Of a DNA stretch of 64,000 nucleotides, positions 28,372 through 36,731 are shown piece after piece (position 1 is the first letter of the stretch; each line of letters opens with the position of its first letter). The notes beneath the pieces are model-generated. The model was not told where the DNA came from and ran no database searches. It saw only the letters and a list, made by a program, of their open reading frames with translations. The translations under genes and the position numbers were made by a program. The stretch spans positions 1 to 64,000 of the forward strand of contig JALHPF010000011.1 in assembly GCA_022842595.1 (NCBI GenBank). Direction: 5' to 3'. The DNA is from Rubrivivax sp. Lineage in GTDB: Bacteria; Pseudomonadota; Gammaproteobacteria; Burkholderiales; Burkholderiaceae_C.

Positions 28372-28757
28372 CAGGCCAGCCGGTTGAGCATCAGGATCGA
28401 GACGATCAGCCCGTAGATCGCGATCCCCTCGGCCAGGCCGATGAAGATCAGCAGGCGACCGAACAGCTCGGGCTTTTCGGCCAGCGCGCCGACCGCGGCC
28501 GTGCCCACCCGGGCGACTGCAAAACCCGCCCCCAGCGACGACAGGCCCGTGGCGACCGCGGCGCCGATGAAGACCCAGCTGCTGTCGATGCCTGCGCCCT
28601 TGGCCGCGGCTGCGGCCGCGGCCGCGGCCGTGTCGCCGCTGGCGGCGGCGGCGAGCACGTCGGGCGTCCACAGCAGCAGTGCGGTCGCGGCCAGCCCCAA
28701 TACCAGCAGCAGGCTGAGTGCGACCAACGCGACGGGGGTGCCCAAGGGTGTCTTCAT
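28371..28757 (-). CDS. ntpK: V-type ATPase subunit K (membrane rotor ring)
   Basis: A 128-residue ring subunit. An extra N-terminal hydrophobic segment (about 8-30) is followed by a low-complexity linker with nine Ala in a row (44-52). One c-type hairpin follows: WVFIGAAVATGLSSLGAGFA (61-80), loop EKPELFGR, and LIFIGLAEGIAIYGLIVSIL (103-122). Glu110 is the predicted ion-carrying carboxylate. Helix 1 lacks the Gln of known sodium-binding rings, so proton specificity is more likely (inference). Ribosome site AGGAGA is close upstream, and its ATG abuts the subunit I stop. Confidence 0.9.
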   Translation of the reverse strand: MKTPLGTPVALVALSLLLVLGLAATALLLWTPDVLAAAASGDTAAAAAAAAAKGAGIDSSWVFIGAAVATGLSSLGAGFAVARVGTAAVGALAEKPELFGRLLIFIGLAEGIAIYGLIVSILMLNRLA

Positions 28758-30599
28758 CTAGTTCTCCTGGTAAGTGAATGGCGGTGCAGGCAGCGGCCGG
28801 AACGCCCGGCCCCGGCCCTGCATGAAGCGGGTGAAGAACTCGAACAGCACCAGCCGCGTCGTCTGGATGGACACCACCATCGTCTCCAGCACGATCACGA
28901 TCACGTTGCCCAGCACCAGCACCAAGGCCTTGGCCACCCCGCTGTCGGCCGAGTCCATCAGCGCGACGATGGCCGACGACAGCCCAGCGTGCGCCAGCGC
29001 GAAGGCGCCCACGCGCGCGAAGGACAGCGTGTTGATCAGGATCTGGAAGGTCGACTCGACCAGTTCACCGACCGCCCCGAACGCGGCCGTGAATCGCCGG
29101 GCATGCACGGCGTGCCCCAGGCAGTAGTACAGCGCGGCCGCGGCGGCCACCCCCAGGCCCACCGGCTCGACGAAGGCCGCGAGCAGGCCCAGGTAGACGG
29201 CGATCAGCGCCGCGTCGGTGAGCAGCCAGCGGCGCAGTTCGCCACGCCACCACGCGGCGAGCGCATCCAGACCCAGACCCAGGGTCAGGAGCAGCGCCCC
29301 GCCAAACAGCGGTGCGATCAACACCGACAGCGGCGCGTCAAGCGGGTGCAGCCACAGGGCCGGCAGCAGCCCGTGCAGGCCGAACACGCTGCCGAAGATC
29401 AACCCGAAAGCCGCTGCCGAGAGCCCGCCCACCATCAGCAGCCGGGCCACCGGAAAGCGGTCACGGAACCACCAGCCGGCCGCCGCGATGACCAGGCCCT
29501 GGCCGACGTCGCCAAACATGTAGCCGAACATCAGTGGCACGACGATGGCGAGCAGGGGCGTCGGGTCGGCCTCGTCCGACGAGGGCATGCCCAGGGCGCG
29601 GCTGAAGATCTCGAACGGTCGCGACCAGGGTGGGTTGCTCAGCAGCAGCGGCGCCCGTGCGTCGGCGGGCGGTGCCGCAAAGTGCAGCAGCGCGCGCGCC
29701 GAGCAGCCCTGCAGCGCGTGCGACAGCGTGTCGCCGTGCTCGTCGCTGGACCAGCCGGTGATCCAGCAGAAAAGCTCGCCCGCCTCGAGCGCATTCACGT
29801 TCTGCAAGACCCACTGCACGCGGTGCGCGTCGCCCAGTGCGCGGGGCAGTTCGTGGTGGGCGCCCAGGGCGTCCAGCGCCGCGGCGGCCTCGGCGCGCTC
29901 GCGCTCGATGCCGGCCAGGCGCTGCACGGCGTACAAGCGGTTGGCCTGCATGTCCGCTTGCAGCCAGGGCGGGATGGCGTGCGTGCTGCCCTTGACGGTG
30001 CTGACCCGCTGCGCCATCGCCAGCAGCGACTCGGCCGTGCCCGCGACGAGCAGGTGCGGCACGTTGGCGATGTGCAGCGTGCTCGTGAGCATCTCCAGCC
30101 CGGGTGTGCCGGGCGGCAACAGGTCTTCCGGCGCCATGCCGGCAGGCAGCACGAAGAGCCGCACCGGCACGATAGGCCCGGCCCCGGCCAGGTGGCTTGG
30201 GTCGAGCCCGCCCGGCTGCAAGGCGTCGAGCACACCTTGCCAGATCTGCAGTTCCCCCCGCTCGGCATCCGCACGCTGCAGCGCGCGGACCAGCGGCTCG
30301 GCATCCTGCGCCCAGGCACGGACCGTGGCCAGGCTGCGCTGCAGCGTCTGCACCGGTGCCTCGGGGAAGGCCGAGGGCCGGCAGACCTGCGCTGGCGGCC
30401 AGTAGGCGCGGTAGCGCGCAGACAGCTCCAGGAACTGCTCCAGCAGCGAGGTCAGCGGGGCGAGGTCCGCCGGCAGCGCGGCACCAGCGCGCGCCTCAAG
30501 CTCGACCGCGCCGGTGCGGGCCAGCGCCTCGAGCACCAGCGTCGCATCGTCGCGCGCGGCGAGTATCTCGAACCAGCGGGTCGGGCGCGGTCGCAGCAT
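28758..30599 (-). CDS. ntpI: V-type ATPase subunit I (membrane stator, a-type)
   Basis: A 613-residue stator. The N-terminal half (about 1-330) is soluble and helical; the C-terminal half has about seven membrane helices, opening with TPLLAIVVPLMFGYMFGDVG, the family hallmark. The segment VGELVESTFQILINTLSFAR carries the predicted channel Arg, followed by VGAFALAHAGL. It would hold the ion half-channels facing subunit K. Its ATG shares one base with the preceding stop (TGATG at 30597-30601). Confidence 0.93.
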   Translation of the reverse strand: MLRPRPTRWFEILAARDDATLVLEALARTGAVELEARAGAALPADLAPLTSLLEQFLELSARYRAYWPPAQVCRPSAFPEAPVQTLQRSLATVRAWAQDAEPLVRALQRADAERGELQIWQGVLDALQPGGLDPSHLAGAGPIVPVRLFVLPAGMAPEDLLPPGTPGLEMLTSTLHIANVPHLLVAGTAESLLAMAQRVSTVKGSTHAIPPWLQADMQANRLYAVQRLAGIERERAEAAAALDALGAHHELPRALGDAHRVQWVLQNVNALEAGELFCWITGWSSDEHGDTLSHALQGCSARALLHFAAPPADARAPLLLSNPPWSRPFEIFSRALGMPSSDEADPTPLLAIVVPLMFGYMFGDVGQGLVIAAAGWWFRDRFPVARLLMVGGLSAAAFGLIFGSVFGLHGLLPALWLHPLDAPLSVLIAPLFGGALLLTLGLGLDALAAWWRGELRRWLLTDAALIAVYLGLLAAFVEPVGLGVAAAAALYYCLGHAVHARRFTAAFGAVGELVESTFQILINTLSFARVGAFALAHAGLSSAIVALMDSADSGVAKALVLVLGNVIVIVLETMVVSIQTTRLVLFEFFTRFMQGRGRAFRPLPAPPFTYQEN

Positions 30600-31366
30600 C
30601 AGGCCACCCGTGCGTTCGGGAACAGCGCGCGGCGGAGCAACTCGCCACGCAGGCGTTCAAGGTCCAGCGCACACAGCGCGACGTGGATGAACGCCGTCGC
30701 CGGTTCGAGCGTGGCGCGGTGCAGCAGCCGTGAGAGTCGGGCCTGCAGCGACTGGCGCAGCAGCCCACCGGGCCCAGGTGGCGCGGCGGCGAACGCGGCG
30801 CTGTGACTCTCCAGCGCAGCCACCAGCTGACGCAAGCTCTCGTCGGACTTGCCCAGAGGCTGCGGCAGGCGCCGTTCCCACTCGGCCTGCCAGGCCTGGG
30901 CGATGGCAGCCGGCGATGACCAGGCACCCGCCAACGCGCCCAGCCTGCCGGCGGCCAAGGTCTTGCGCCTGTCGCCCAAGGGCACGGCACACAGCGCGCG
31001 CAGGTCCGGGTCGTCGTGCATCCACGCCACAGGCTCGCCGCCCCGCGCCAGGTGCTGCAGGGCCGCCAGCTGGGGCTGCACCGCGCACCAGTCCAGCGCA
31101 GGCCGCCACGGCGGCGGCATCCAGCCCGCAACCTCGGCGACCAGTGCCCGCCAGTGCACCCGCAACACGGCTTCGATCTCGTTCGAGCTGGCTTGCGCCG
31201 TGATGCCCGCGACCCACGGGCGCAAGGGCGAGGCACGCGCGGCGTCCAGCAACAAGCCGAACTCGCGCGCCGTCTCCAGGCGCTGCCAGGCCACGTCGCC
31301 CGCACGCTGGCCGTGGCGCGACTGCACGCGTGCCTGCGCGAATTCAAGGCTGCCGCACTCGATCAC
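30599..31366 (-). CDS. Putative V-type ATPase subunit C-like protein
   Basis: A 255-residue protein in the second position of the operon. It is helical and Ala/Leu/Arg-rich with no membrane segment. I cannot show a clear motif match to subunit C (AC39-like), but the size, coupling to its neighbours (ATGA at 31363-31366 and TGATG at its end) and the otherwise complete subunit set leave subunit C as the missing part. Segments such as DDPDLRALCAVPLGDRRK recall substrate-free linker proteins of these operons. Treat the name as inferred from context. Confidence 0.6.
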   Translation of the reverse strand: MIECGSLEFAQARVQSRHGQRAGDVAWQRLETAREFGLLLDAARASPLRPWVAGITAQASSNEIEAVLRVHWRALVAEVAGWMPPPWRPALDWCAVQPQLAALQHLARGGEPVAWMHDDPDLRALCAVPLGDRRKTLAAGRLGALAGAWSSPAAIAQAWQAEWERRLPQPLGKSDESLRQLVAALESHSAAFAAAPPGPGGLLRQSLQARLSRLLHRATLEPATAFIHVALCALDLERLRGELLRRALFPNARVA

Positions 31367-31716
31367 GGTCGTGCCCCGGCGAGTTCACGGGCGAGTGCGC
31401 TGACGGCATCGTCCAGCGCGTGCAGTTCGACGGCGGTCAGCTCGTGCGGCGTCGCCACGCGTGCCGCCTCGGCGTCGATCTCGGCCAGCCGGCACGCAAG
31501 TTCGCGTTCGAAGGCGCCCACCACGGCACGGACGCGGCGTTCGGTTCGGTCGGCGACCGAGCGCGCCGACGCACGCGCACTCTCGGCGATCTCAACCGCT
31601 TCGACCTGCACACGTTGAACGGCCTGCCGCGCTTCCCGCTCGGCCCGCAGCACGGCGGCAATGGCCCCCTCGGCGGGGTCGTCGACACGGTCTTCGGCAG
31701 CGTTTGACATATTCAT
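31363..31716 (-). CDS. V-type ATPase subunit G/H-like coiled-coil protein
   Basis: A 117-residue protein, almost all one long helix (about 12-95), with heptad-like Ala, Val, Glu and Arg (AIAAVLRAEREARQAVQRVQ). This is the usual first gene in bacterial V/A-ATPase operons and pairs with subunit E in the peripheral stalk. The start MNMSNAAEDR at 31716 has AGGA upstream; M3 at 31710 is an alternative. It overlaps the next gene as ATGA. Confidence 0.75.
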   Translation of the reverse strand: MNMSNAAEDRVDDPAEGAIAAVLRAEREARQAVQRVQVEAVEIAESARASARSVADRTERRVRAVVGAFERELACRLAEIDAEAARVATPHELTAVELHALDDAVSALARELAGARP

Positions 31717-31943
31717 GGTCCTGGCCCCGCACACCTCACGGCACTGACCCTCGCTGCACAGCCCCGGGTCGGGCTTGTAGTATGTCTACCGCCCGCAGCC
31801 GCAGGGCTTGACCTGCCTCAACTGCTCGATCAATCGACGGCACGTGGGCTTGGCCGGACGCCCGTCGCCGACCGCGTGTGCCGGCGCTTGCACACTGTTC
31901 AGCCTTGACACGAAGCAAGCAGGGGGCCGTGCAGGGACTGTCC
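31717..31943. promoter_or_regulatory. Divergent promoter region of the V-ATPase operon and a cytochrome gene
   Basis: The 227-base gap must carry the promoters of both the V-ATPase operon (minus) and the cytochrome c gene (plus). A short inverted repeat, TCGAT-CA-ATCGA, lies near 31827-31838. No strong -35/-10 pair is obvious by eye. Confidence 0.4.
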
Positions 31944-32516
31944 ATGATCAAGCCGTCTTGGTCTCCGCTCCTGTGCCCCGTGCGTCTCGAATCATTGCCC
32001 CTGTCTTCGCCCGCCCTGGTCGCCGCGTTCCTCGTCATGGCGGCGGCGGGCGCTGCGGCGCAAGGGCCGCAGCCCAGCCTGCCGATGCCGGGTGATTTCG
32101 TTGTCATCGACGGCAGCGTCGACCGCGGCACCTACGCAGGCTGGCGCATGTTCCAGGGCAATTGCCTGGCCTGCCACGGCGTGGGTGCCGTGGGCACCGC
32201 CAAGGCGCCGAACCTGGTGGAGCGCATCAAGAACAACACCCCGCGCGGCCTTGCCGGCAAGGTGCTGACGAGCTTCCGCATCGAGTCCCTGATGCCCGAC
32301 AACGGCGCCTCCGACATCGACGCCGACCGGCAGGCGCGGCTGGATGAGGCGATGCGACGCGAGCGCACGGCACGCGGCCTGCCGCTGATGCCCGGCTGGG
32401 AGAAGGACGACGACGTGCCGCCGCACGTGCTTGACCCGTACGCCTACCTGTCGGCGCGCGCCGATGGTGGTCTGGGCCGTGGCAAGCCAGGACTCACTCG
32501 AGCCAAGAGCCTCTGA
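31944..32516 (+). CDS. Monohaem c-type cytochrome
   Basis: A 190-residue exported cytochrome with a signal region (VAAFLVMAAAGAAAQ) and one haem motif in GNCLACHGVG, followed by APNLVERIKNN. A Met in LPLMPGW could be the axial ligand. The end includes DPYAYLSARADGGLGRGKPG, which resembles XoxG/MxaG-like or SoxX-like class I cytochromes, but the family is not fixed. The start MIKPSWSP at 31944 is chosen from several in-frame Met codons. It is divergent from the V-ATPase operon and convergent with the ligase gene. Confidence 0.75.
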   Translation: MIKPSWSPLLCPVRLESLPLSSPALVAAFLVMAAAGAAAQGPQPSLPMPGDFVVIDGSVDRGTYAGWRMFQGNCLACHGVGAVGTAKAPNLVERIKNNTPRGLAGKVLTSFRIESLMPDNGASDIDADRQARLDEAMRRERTARGLPLMPGWEKDDDVPPHVLDPYAYLSARADGGLGRGKPGLTRAKSL

Positions 32517-32549
32517 CCGGCGCGGCGCCGTGTGACGAGACGGCATCGC

Positions 32550-34088
32550 TCAGCGTGTCTCGCGATCGAGCAAGTCACGCGCCTGGATGAACTGGTCGTC
32601 CGCAGCTTGTGGCGTTTCGGCAATGCAGACCAGACCCAGCTTGCCGTATTCAGAAAGCGCGCCGATCAGGTTGAACACCAGCCCCTGCTGGCGGGTTTCA
32701 TCGAAGTGCATGCGGTGCTCGACGAGCAGGTCGATGAGGTCCTGCGGCACCAGCCGGCGGTAGTTCGGATTCACCAGGTTGTCGGTGGCGTAGTAGCAGC
32801 GCGGCTGACCCAGCGGCGTGCGGAAGGTGGCGTCGCTGGCGTGGTAGCTGCCGTCGGTCAGAAACTGCAGCATCTGGTAAGGCAGGGTCGTGCCGCCCTT
32901 GCGCAGGTTGATCTCGATGGCCGTGTGCTGCCAGCCGGAGCCGGACCACGCGCTCACGAAATCGATCGAGAAGCGGCCGATCACCCCTTGATCGCGCAGC
33001 ACGCCGCCCACCCGCAAGGCCATCTCCTGCAGCGTGCCTGCGTACACCGGGTCGGCCGGGAATCGGCTGCCCAGGAAGACCTGGCCCGTGCGCCCGCCCA
33101 GCACCTGTTCGTGGGTCGAGATCAGTTCGACTTCGCCCAGCGGGTTGATGCGCAACTGCACCGACGGCGACCGCTTGGCATCGGGCCCCACGCCACCTTC
33201 GACCCAGGCCTCGACGATGCCGCCGTGGCGAGCGAACAGTGCCGCGTAGGCATCGAAGTCAAGTCCGTCGGCTTCGGGCCGCAGGCGCGCCGGCAGCGCG
33301 TCGTGCAGGGCGGCGGCGGTGGGCGCCGCGGCAAGCCCTGACAAGTCGACGAGGGCGTTGCCGTCCCCCGAGAAGCCATCGTTGAGCTTGACCACGGCGC
33401 GTTGCAGCATGGGCTTGCGCGCCAGCAATGCCGCCAGCGCTTCGGCCGCCTCGGCCAGGTCGCGCAGGTCTTCGGCACCGTCGGCCATCGGCACGTCAGC
33501 CGCGCGAAACGCCTTGCGGCTGCCCGACTTGCTGCCCCAGTGCGCCAGCGCGGGGTCGCAGGCATAGAGCGGGATGCCCAGCGCCACTGCCAGCGAGACC
33601 TCGTCGGCACTGGTGTTGAACACCGACAAGTGCGCGTTCGCGGGTTCACCTATCGCCTGTCGCACGCGGGCCAGCAGGCGGGGGCGGTCGAGCAGCTTCC
33701 GTGTCAGTGAGATGGGCGTGGCGTCGTGGGTGGACAGCAAAGTCAGGCGGGCGCGGGCATGCCCACTGGGCACGCCGTGAAGCAGGCTGAGGTAATAGTC
33801 GATGACGGTTGTCGAGATCGGCTCGCTGCTCAGGAACACGACGCGCGTGGCGGGCAGGCGCAGCAGCATCAGCATGCTCAGCATGCGTTCTTCGTAATGG
33901 CGCACGCCGGCCACCTTGGCCAGCACCTGGGGGTCCAGGCTCAGGCCCGGGCAGACCACCACGGTGCGGGGCGTGGCGCGGTGGCTGAACACGTTCCTGA
34001 ACAGCCCGGGCAAGCGCGTCTGCAGGTCCTGGAAGGACTCGCGTTCGGCGCGGCTGCCCCGCGCGGGCAGTTCGGTGGGGTGTGTCAT
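32550..34088 (-). CDS. PGM1-like ATP-grasp peptide ligase
   Basis: A 512-residue protein of the PGM1-related carboxylate-amine ligase family, named for the pheganomycin peptide ligase. The N-terminal half contains VVVCPGLSLDPQVLAKVAGV and VVFLSSEPI. The ATP-grasp region shows AVVKLNDGFSGDGNALVDL (glycine-rich loop), IVEAWVEGG, and IGRFSIDFVSAW and AIEINLRKGGTTLPYQML (metal-binding Glu and Asn). It should join a carboxylate to an amine with ATP; the substrates are unknown. The ATG overlaps the stop of a 72-residue protein (34085-34088), so the two are coupled. Confidence 0.82.
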   Translation of the reverse strand: MTHPTELPARGSRAERESFQDLQTRLPGLFRNVFSHRATPRTVVVCPGLSLDPQVLAKVAGVRHYEERMLSMLMLLRLPATRVVFLSSEPISTTVIDYYLSLLHGVPSGHARARLTLLSTHDATPISLTRKLLDRPRLLARVRQAIGEPANAHLSVFNTSADEVSLAVALGIPLYACDPALAHWGSKSGSRKAFRAADVPMADGAEDLRDLAEAAEALAALLARKPMLQRAVVKLNDGFSGDGNALVDLSGLAAAPTAAALHDALPARLRPEADGLDFDAYAALFARHGGIVEAWVEGGVGPDAKRSPSVQLRINPLGEVELISTHEQVLGGRTGQVFLGSRFPADPVYAGTLQEMALRVGGVLRDQGVIGRFSIDFVSAWSGSGWQHTAIEINLRKGGTTLPYQMLQFLTDGSYHASDATFRTPLGQPRCYYATDNLVNPNYRRLVPQDLIDLLVEHRMHFDETRQQGLVFNLIGALSEYGKLGLVCIAETPQAADDQFIQARDLLDRETR

Positions 34089-34303
34089 GGTGTGGCGCTG
34101 CCTCGGGCATTTTCGAGCACGAATTCTTCGATGGCCTTGACCGCACGCCGGCAGCCGTCCTGCACCGCCGCCTGGGTGAAGTACCACCACCGCATCTTGA
34201 CAGCATGCAAGGCCGCGCGCTCGCCACCCTCGTGCAGGAACAACTTCCCCATGGTCGACGTCGCGCTGAAGGGCGCCGTGGGTGCCGGCGCGTCATCAGC
34301 CAT
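34085..34303 (-). CDS. Small protein coupled to the PGM1-like ligase
   Basis: A 72-residue protein I do not recognise. It begins MADDAPAPTAPF, has an aromatic patch KMRWWYFTQAAVQDG near residues 36-50 and ends in a helical IEEFVLENARGSATP. There is no signal peptide. The 4-base overlap with the ligase start argues that it is real and works with the ligase, either as an accessory or as a peptide substrate. Both readings are inference. Confidence 0.6.
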   Translation of the reverse strand: MADDAPAPTAPFSATSTMGKLFLHEGGERAALHAVKMRWWYFTQAAVQDGCRRAVKAIEEFVLENARGSATP

Positions 34304-34387
34304 GTCCCAGGAGCAAGAAGTCGTGCACAGAGAAAGACGGGCTAGCCCTCTTGGGAGCTAACGCGATGTTCTAGATGGCTTGGATTC

Positions 34388-34433
34388 TGGTGCGGCCGGC
34401 AGGAATCGAACCCACGACCCTTGGTTCGTAGCC
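34388..34433 (-). pseudogene. 3' fragment of a tRNA-Arg(ACG) gene
   Basis: On the minus strand the 46 bases begin GGCTACGAACCAAGG, which contains the anticodon loop CTACGAA (ACG). They continue through a T-arm with GGGTTCGATTCC to an acceptor strand and an encoded CCA end. The 5' half of a tRNA is absent: upstream sequence does not supply the D-arm or the matching acceptor strand. A 3' tRNA fragment like this is the usual scar of integrase-mediated insertion at a tRNA gene. Confidence 0.72.
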
Positions 34434-34513
34434 GGATAGGCGCACGACCAGATTAAGTTCAGCATCAACGACTTAGATACCGCTCCGGCACCACGGAAAG
34501 ATCCTGACCGCCT

Positions 34514-34741
34514 GTAATCCAGCACCTTCAGCAGCTTGACCAGCGCCACCGGCGGCTTGGTCTTGCCGTTCTCGTATCTGGAGAACACATTGACGGCGCC
34601 GCCGAAGATCTCGCCGGCTTTGCGTTGGTCGAGGTCAAGCTTCTTGCGCACGCTGGCAATGAAGTCCGGATCGACAAACGAGGCGTTGACCGCCTTGCTG
34701 AAGGCCGATTTCAGTGCACTTTGATAGGCCGGGCCAAACAC
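34514..34741 (-). pseudogene. Truncated MqsA-like antitoxin gene
   Basis: The frame from a GTG at 34741 encodes FVDPDFIASVRKKLDLDQRK, then AGEIFGGAVNVFSRYENGKT and PPVALVKLLKVLD, the helix-turn-helix end of MqsA-type antitoxins. The N-terminal zinc-binding CxxC domain is missing. After LLKVLDYR the frame runs on into unrelated sequence and through the tRNA fragment to 34358, so the natural end is lost too. A second, shorter copy is at 22860-22956. No toxin gene is adjacent. Confidence 0.72.
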
Positions 34742-34810
34742 GCGGCTTGTGTGCGCACGCGGCGATCGGCCGGTTTTGATGCCTGCGGGGCCGGCGCCGC
34801 CCCAGCGATG

Positions 34811-35254
34811 TCAATGCAGCACCAGCAGCGGCAGCTTGCAGCCGGCCAGCACGGCCTTGGTTTCCGAGCCAAACAGGAACTCACCGAAGGCGCCGCGGCC
34901 GTGGGTGGCCATGACGATGAGATCGCACCCGCGCGATTCCGCCGCGGCGATGATGGCTCGCGATACCTTGGGCACCTGGTCGTGGTAGCCCTCGAAGGGA
35001 ACGCCGGCCGCGCGCGCACAGGCTTCGAACCGCTGCAGGACGGCCTGAGCATGCGGGCGGGTCATGGCATCGTGCTCAGCCACGTCATGCCGCAGCAGCG
35101 CGAGCGGGCGTGAGCCGGACACCAGAGGCGGCAAGGGCTCGGCAATGAAGCCGGTGATGGCCGCGCCGAGCTGCTGGGCCAAGGCCACGCTCATCTCGAT
35201 GGCCTTCCCCGAGAGATCGCTGTCGTCTACCGGGACAAGAATACGCTTGAACAT
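34811..35254 (-). CDS. Universal stress protein (UspA family)
   Basis: A 147-residue single-domain protein with the ATP-binding pattern GRGAFGEFLFGSETKAVL (G-2-G-9-G-S/T) near residues 118-135 and the N-terminal FKRILVPVDDSDLS. ATP-binding Usp proteins support survival under stress and low oxygen. The start at 35254 has a strong ribosome site (AGGAGA, about 35263-35268). It stands alone between the tRNA scar and the decarboxylase genes. Confidence 0.92.
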   Translation of the reverse strand: MFKRILVPVDDSDLSGKAIEMSVALAQQLGAAITGFIAEPLPPLVSGSRPLALLRHDVAEHDAMTRPHAQAVLQRFEACARAAGVPFEGYHDQVPKVSRAIIAAAESRGCDLIVMATHGRGAFGEFLFGSETKAVLAGCKLPLLVLH

Positions 35255-35437
35255 GTCAGTTCTCCTGGCCAAGCGGCCCTCTGCGGCAAAGGGAACGACC
35301 CACTCTAGGCTGCGACAGGTGCAAAAGGTTTGCGCCAGTTCAAGTCTGCGGCGATATTGCTGCCCAAGGGCTGCGCGCAGTCAGCTGCAGGAACGCCTCA
35401 TGGACAGGCGCGGGCCGCCGCAGCGGCGAGCCGCGCT

Positions 35438-36568
35438 TCAGTGCCCCCCCGCCCCCATCAGCGCCAGCAGCACGCCACCGGCCACCACGCTGGCAATCTG
35501 CCCCGCGGCGTTGGCGCCCATCGCATGCATGAGAAGGAAGTTCTCGAAGTCTTCTTCCTGGGCCACGCGTTGCACCACGCGCGCAGCCATCGGGAAGGCG
35601 CTGATGCCCGCCGCGCCGATGAGCGGGTTGACCCTGCCGCCGCTGAACTTGTTCAGCAGCTTGGCGAACAGCACGCCGGCAATGCCGTCGACCGCGAAGG
35701 CCACGATGCCGAGGACCAGGATTGCCAGGGTGCTGGGCTTGAGGAACTCCGTGCCCACCATGGTGGAGCCGATGGCCAGGCCCAGGAATAGCGTTACCGT
35801 GTTTGCAATCTCGTTGGCTGAGGCCTTAGTCAAGCGCTCCACCACACCCGACTCCTTCATCAGATTGCCCAGCATCAGCATGCCGATCAACGGCGTGGCA
35901 AAGGGCACCAGCGTGCCCACCAGCACAGTGACGACGATGGGGAACAGGATGCGGGTGCGCCGGCTGATGGCACGTTGGCTGTAGGGCATGCGGATCAGCC
36001 GCTCCTGCTTCGTGGTGAGCAGCTTCATGATCGGCGGCAGGATGATGGGCACCAGGCTCATGTAGCTGTAGGCCGCCACGGTGATCGGGCCCAGCAGGTG
36101 CGGCGCGAGCAGGCCGCTGACGTAGATGGAGGTGGGCCCGTCGATGGCGCCGATGATGCCGATGGAAGCGGCTTCAGGCCGCGAGAAGCCGAGCAGCAGC
36201 GCGGCGATCAGCGTCAGGAAGATGCCGAACTGCCCCGCCGCGCCCAGCAGCACCAGGCGCGGGTTCTCCAGCAGCGGGCCGAAGTCGGTGAGCGCACCGA
36301 TGCCGATGAAGATCAACAACGGAAACACTTCGTTGGCGATGCCCATGCTGTAGAGCACGCGCAGCATACCGTCGTCGGCAATCAGCGGCGACAGCGGCAG
36401 GTTGGCCAGCATGCAACCGGCGCCTATCGGCAGCAGCAGCAGCGGCTCGTAGTCCTTCACGATGCCGAGGTACAGCAGTACGAAGGACACGAGGATCATC
36501 ACCACCGACTGCGGCGTGACATGCGTGAGGCCTTGCATCAGCAGGCCCAAGGTGTCGGGGCCGAGCAT
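35438..36568 (-). CDS. mmdB: Sodium-translocating decarboxylase beta subunit (OadB/MmdB family)
   Basis: A 376-residue membrane protein with about nine hydrophobic helices that couples biotin decarboxylation to sodium export. Asp143 in GIIGAIDGPTSIYVSG corresponds to the essential Asp of the GADGPT motif in Klebsiella OadB, and Tyr168 in AAYSYMSLVPI to the conserved Tyr. The end keeps MHAMGANAAGQIASVVAGG. It is the last gene of the decarboxylase group, separated from the biotin subunit gene by 163 bases with strong hairpins. Confidence 0.92.
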   Translation of the reverse strand: MLGPDTLGLLMQGLTHVTPQSVVMILVSFVLLYLGIVKDYEPLLLLPIGAGCMLANLPLSPLIADDGMLRVLYSMGIANEVFPLLIFIGIGALTDFGPLLENPRLVLLGAAGQFGIFLTLIAALLLGFSRPEAASIGIIGAIDGPTSIYVSGLLAPHLLGPITVAAYSYMSLVPIILPPIMKLLTTKQERLIRMPYSQRAISRRTRILFPIVVTVLVGTLVPFATPLIGMLMLGNLMKESGVVERLTKASANEIANTVTLFLGLAIGSTMVGTEFLKPSTLAILVLGIVAFAVDGIAGVLFAKLLNKFSGGRVNPLIGAAGISAFPMAARVVQRVAQEEDFENFLLMHAMGANAAGQIASVVAGGVLLALMGAGGH

Positions 36569-36731
36569 GGTTCAACCGGCGCAGGGCCGTCCCAAGCCGA
36601 TTGATGCCCCCTCGGGGGGGCGAGTCCGGACCCCGACAGTCCGGTGGACTGTCGGAGCCTGGCGAGCGGCCCGGCCACTGGCCCGGCGCGGCCTGCAAGG
36701 CGCGCAACGAAGTGAGCGTGGGGGCGCCATG
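36569..36731. repeat. Hairpin-rich spacer between biotin carrier and beta subunit genes
   Basis: Two strong inverted repeats are visible. GCCCCC-TC-GGGGGGGC is at 36606-36621. CCGACAGTCC (36633-36642) pairs perfectly with GGACTGTCGG (36646-36655) around a 3-base loop. The CGCAACGAAGTGAGCGTGGG stretch at about 36704-36723 resembles dispersed intergenic repeats seen in Burkholderiales. It could attenuate or stabilise the mRNA between mmdC and mmdB, or be an inserted repeat; no T-run marks a classic terminator. Confidence 0.6.

Noticed and set aside
28598..28640. GCGGCC-rich run as a regulatory repeat or CRISPR-like array
   Set aside because: It is inside subunit K and encodes the poly-Ala linker. 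No spaced repeats of CRISPR type occur here or elsewhere in the window.
28362..30806. An 814-codon open frame on the plus strand opposite subunit I
   Set aside because: Antisense shadow rich in Gln, Arg and His with no domain; subunit I on the other strand is clearly real.
34388..34464. A complete tRNA-Arg gene
   Set aside because: The 5' half, D-arm and matching acceptor strand are absent upstream of the anticodon loop; only the 3' part is present.
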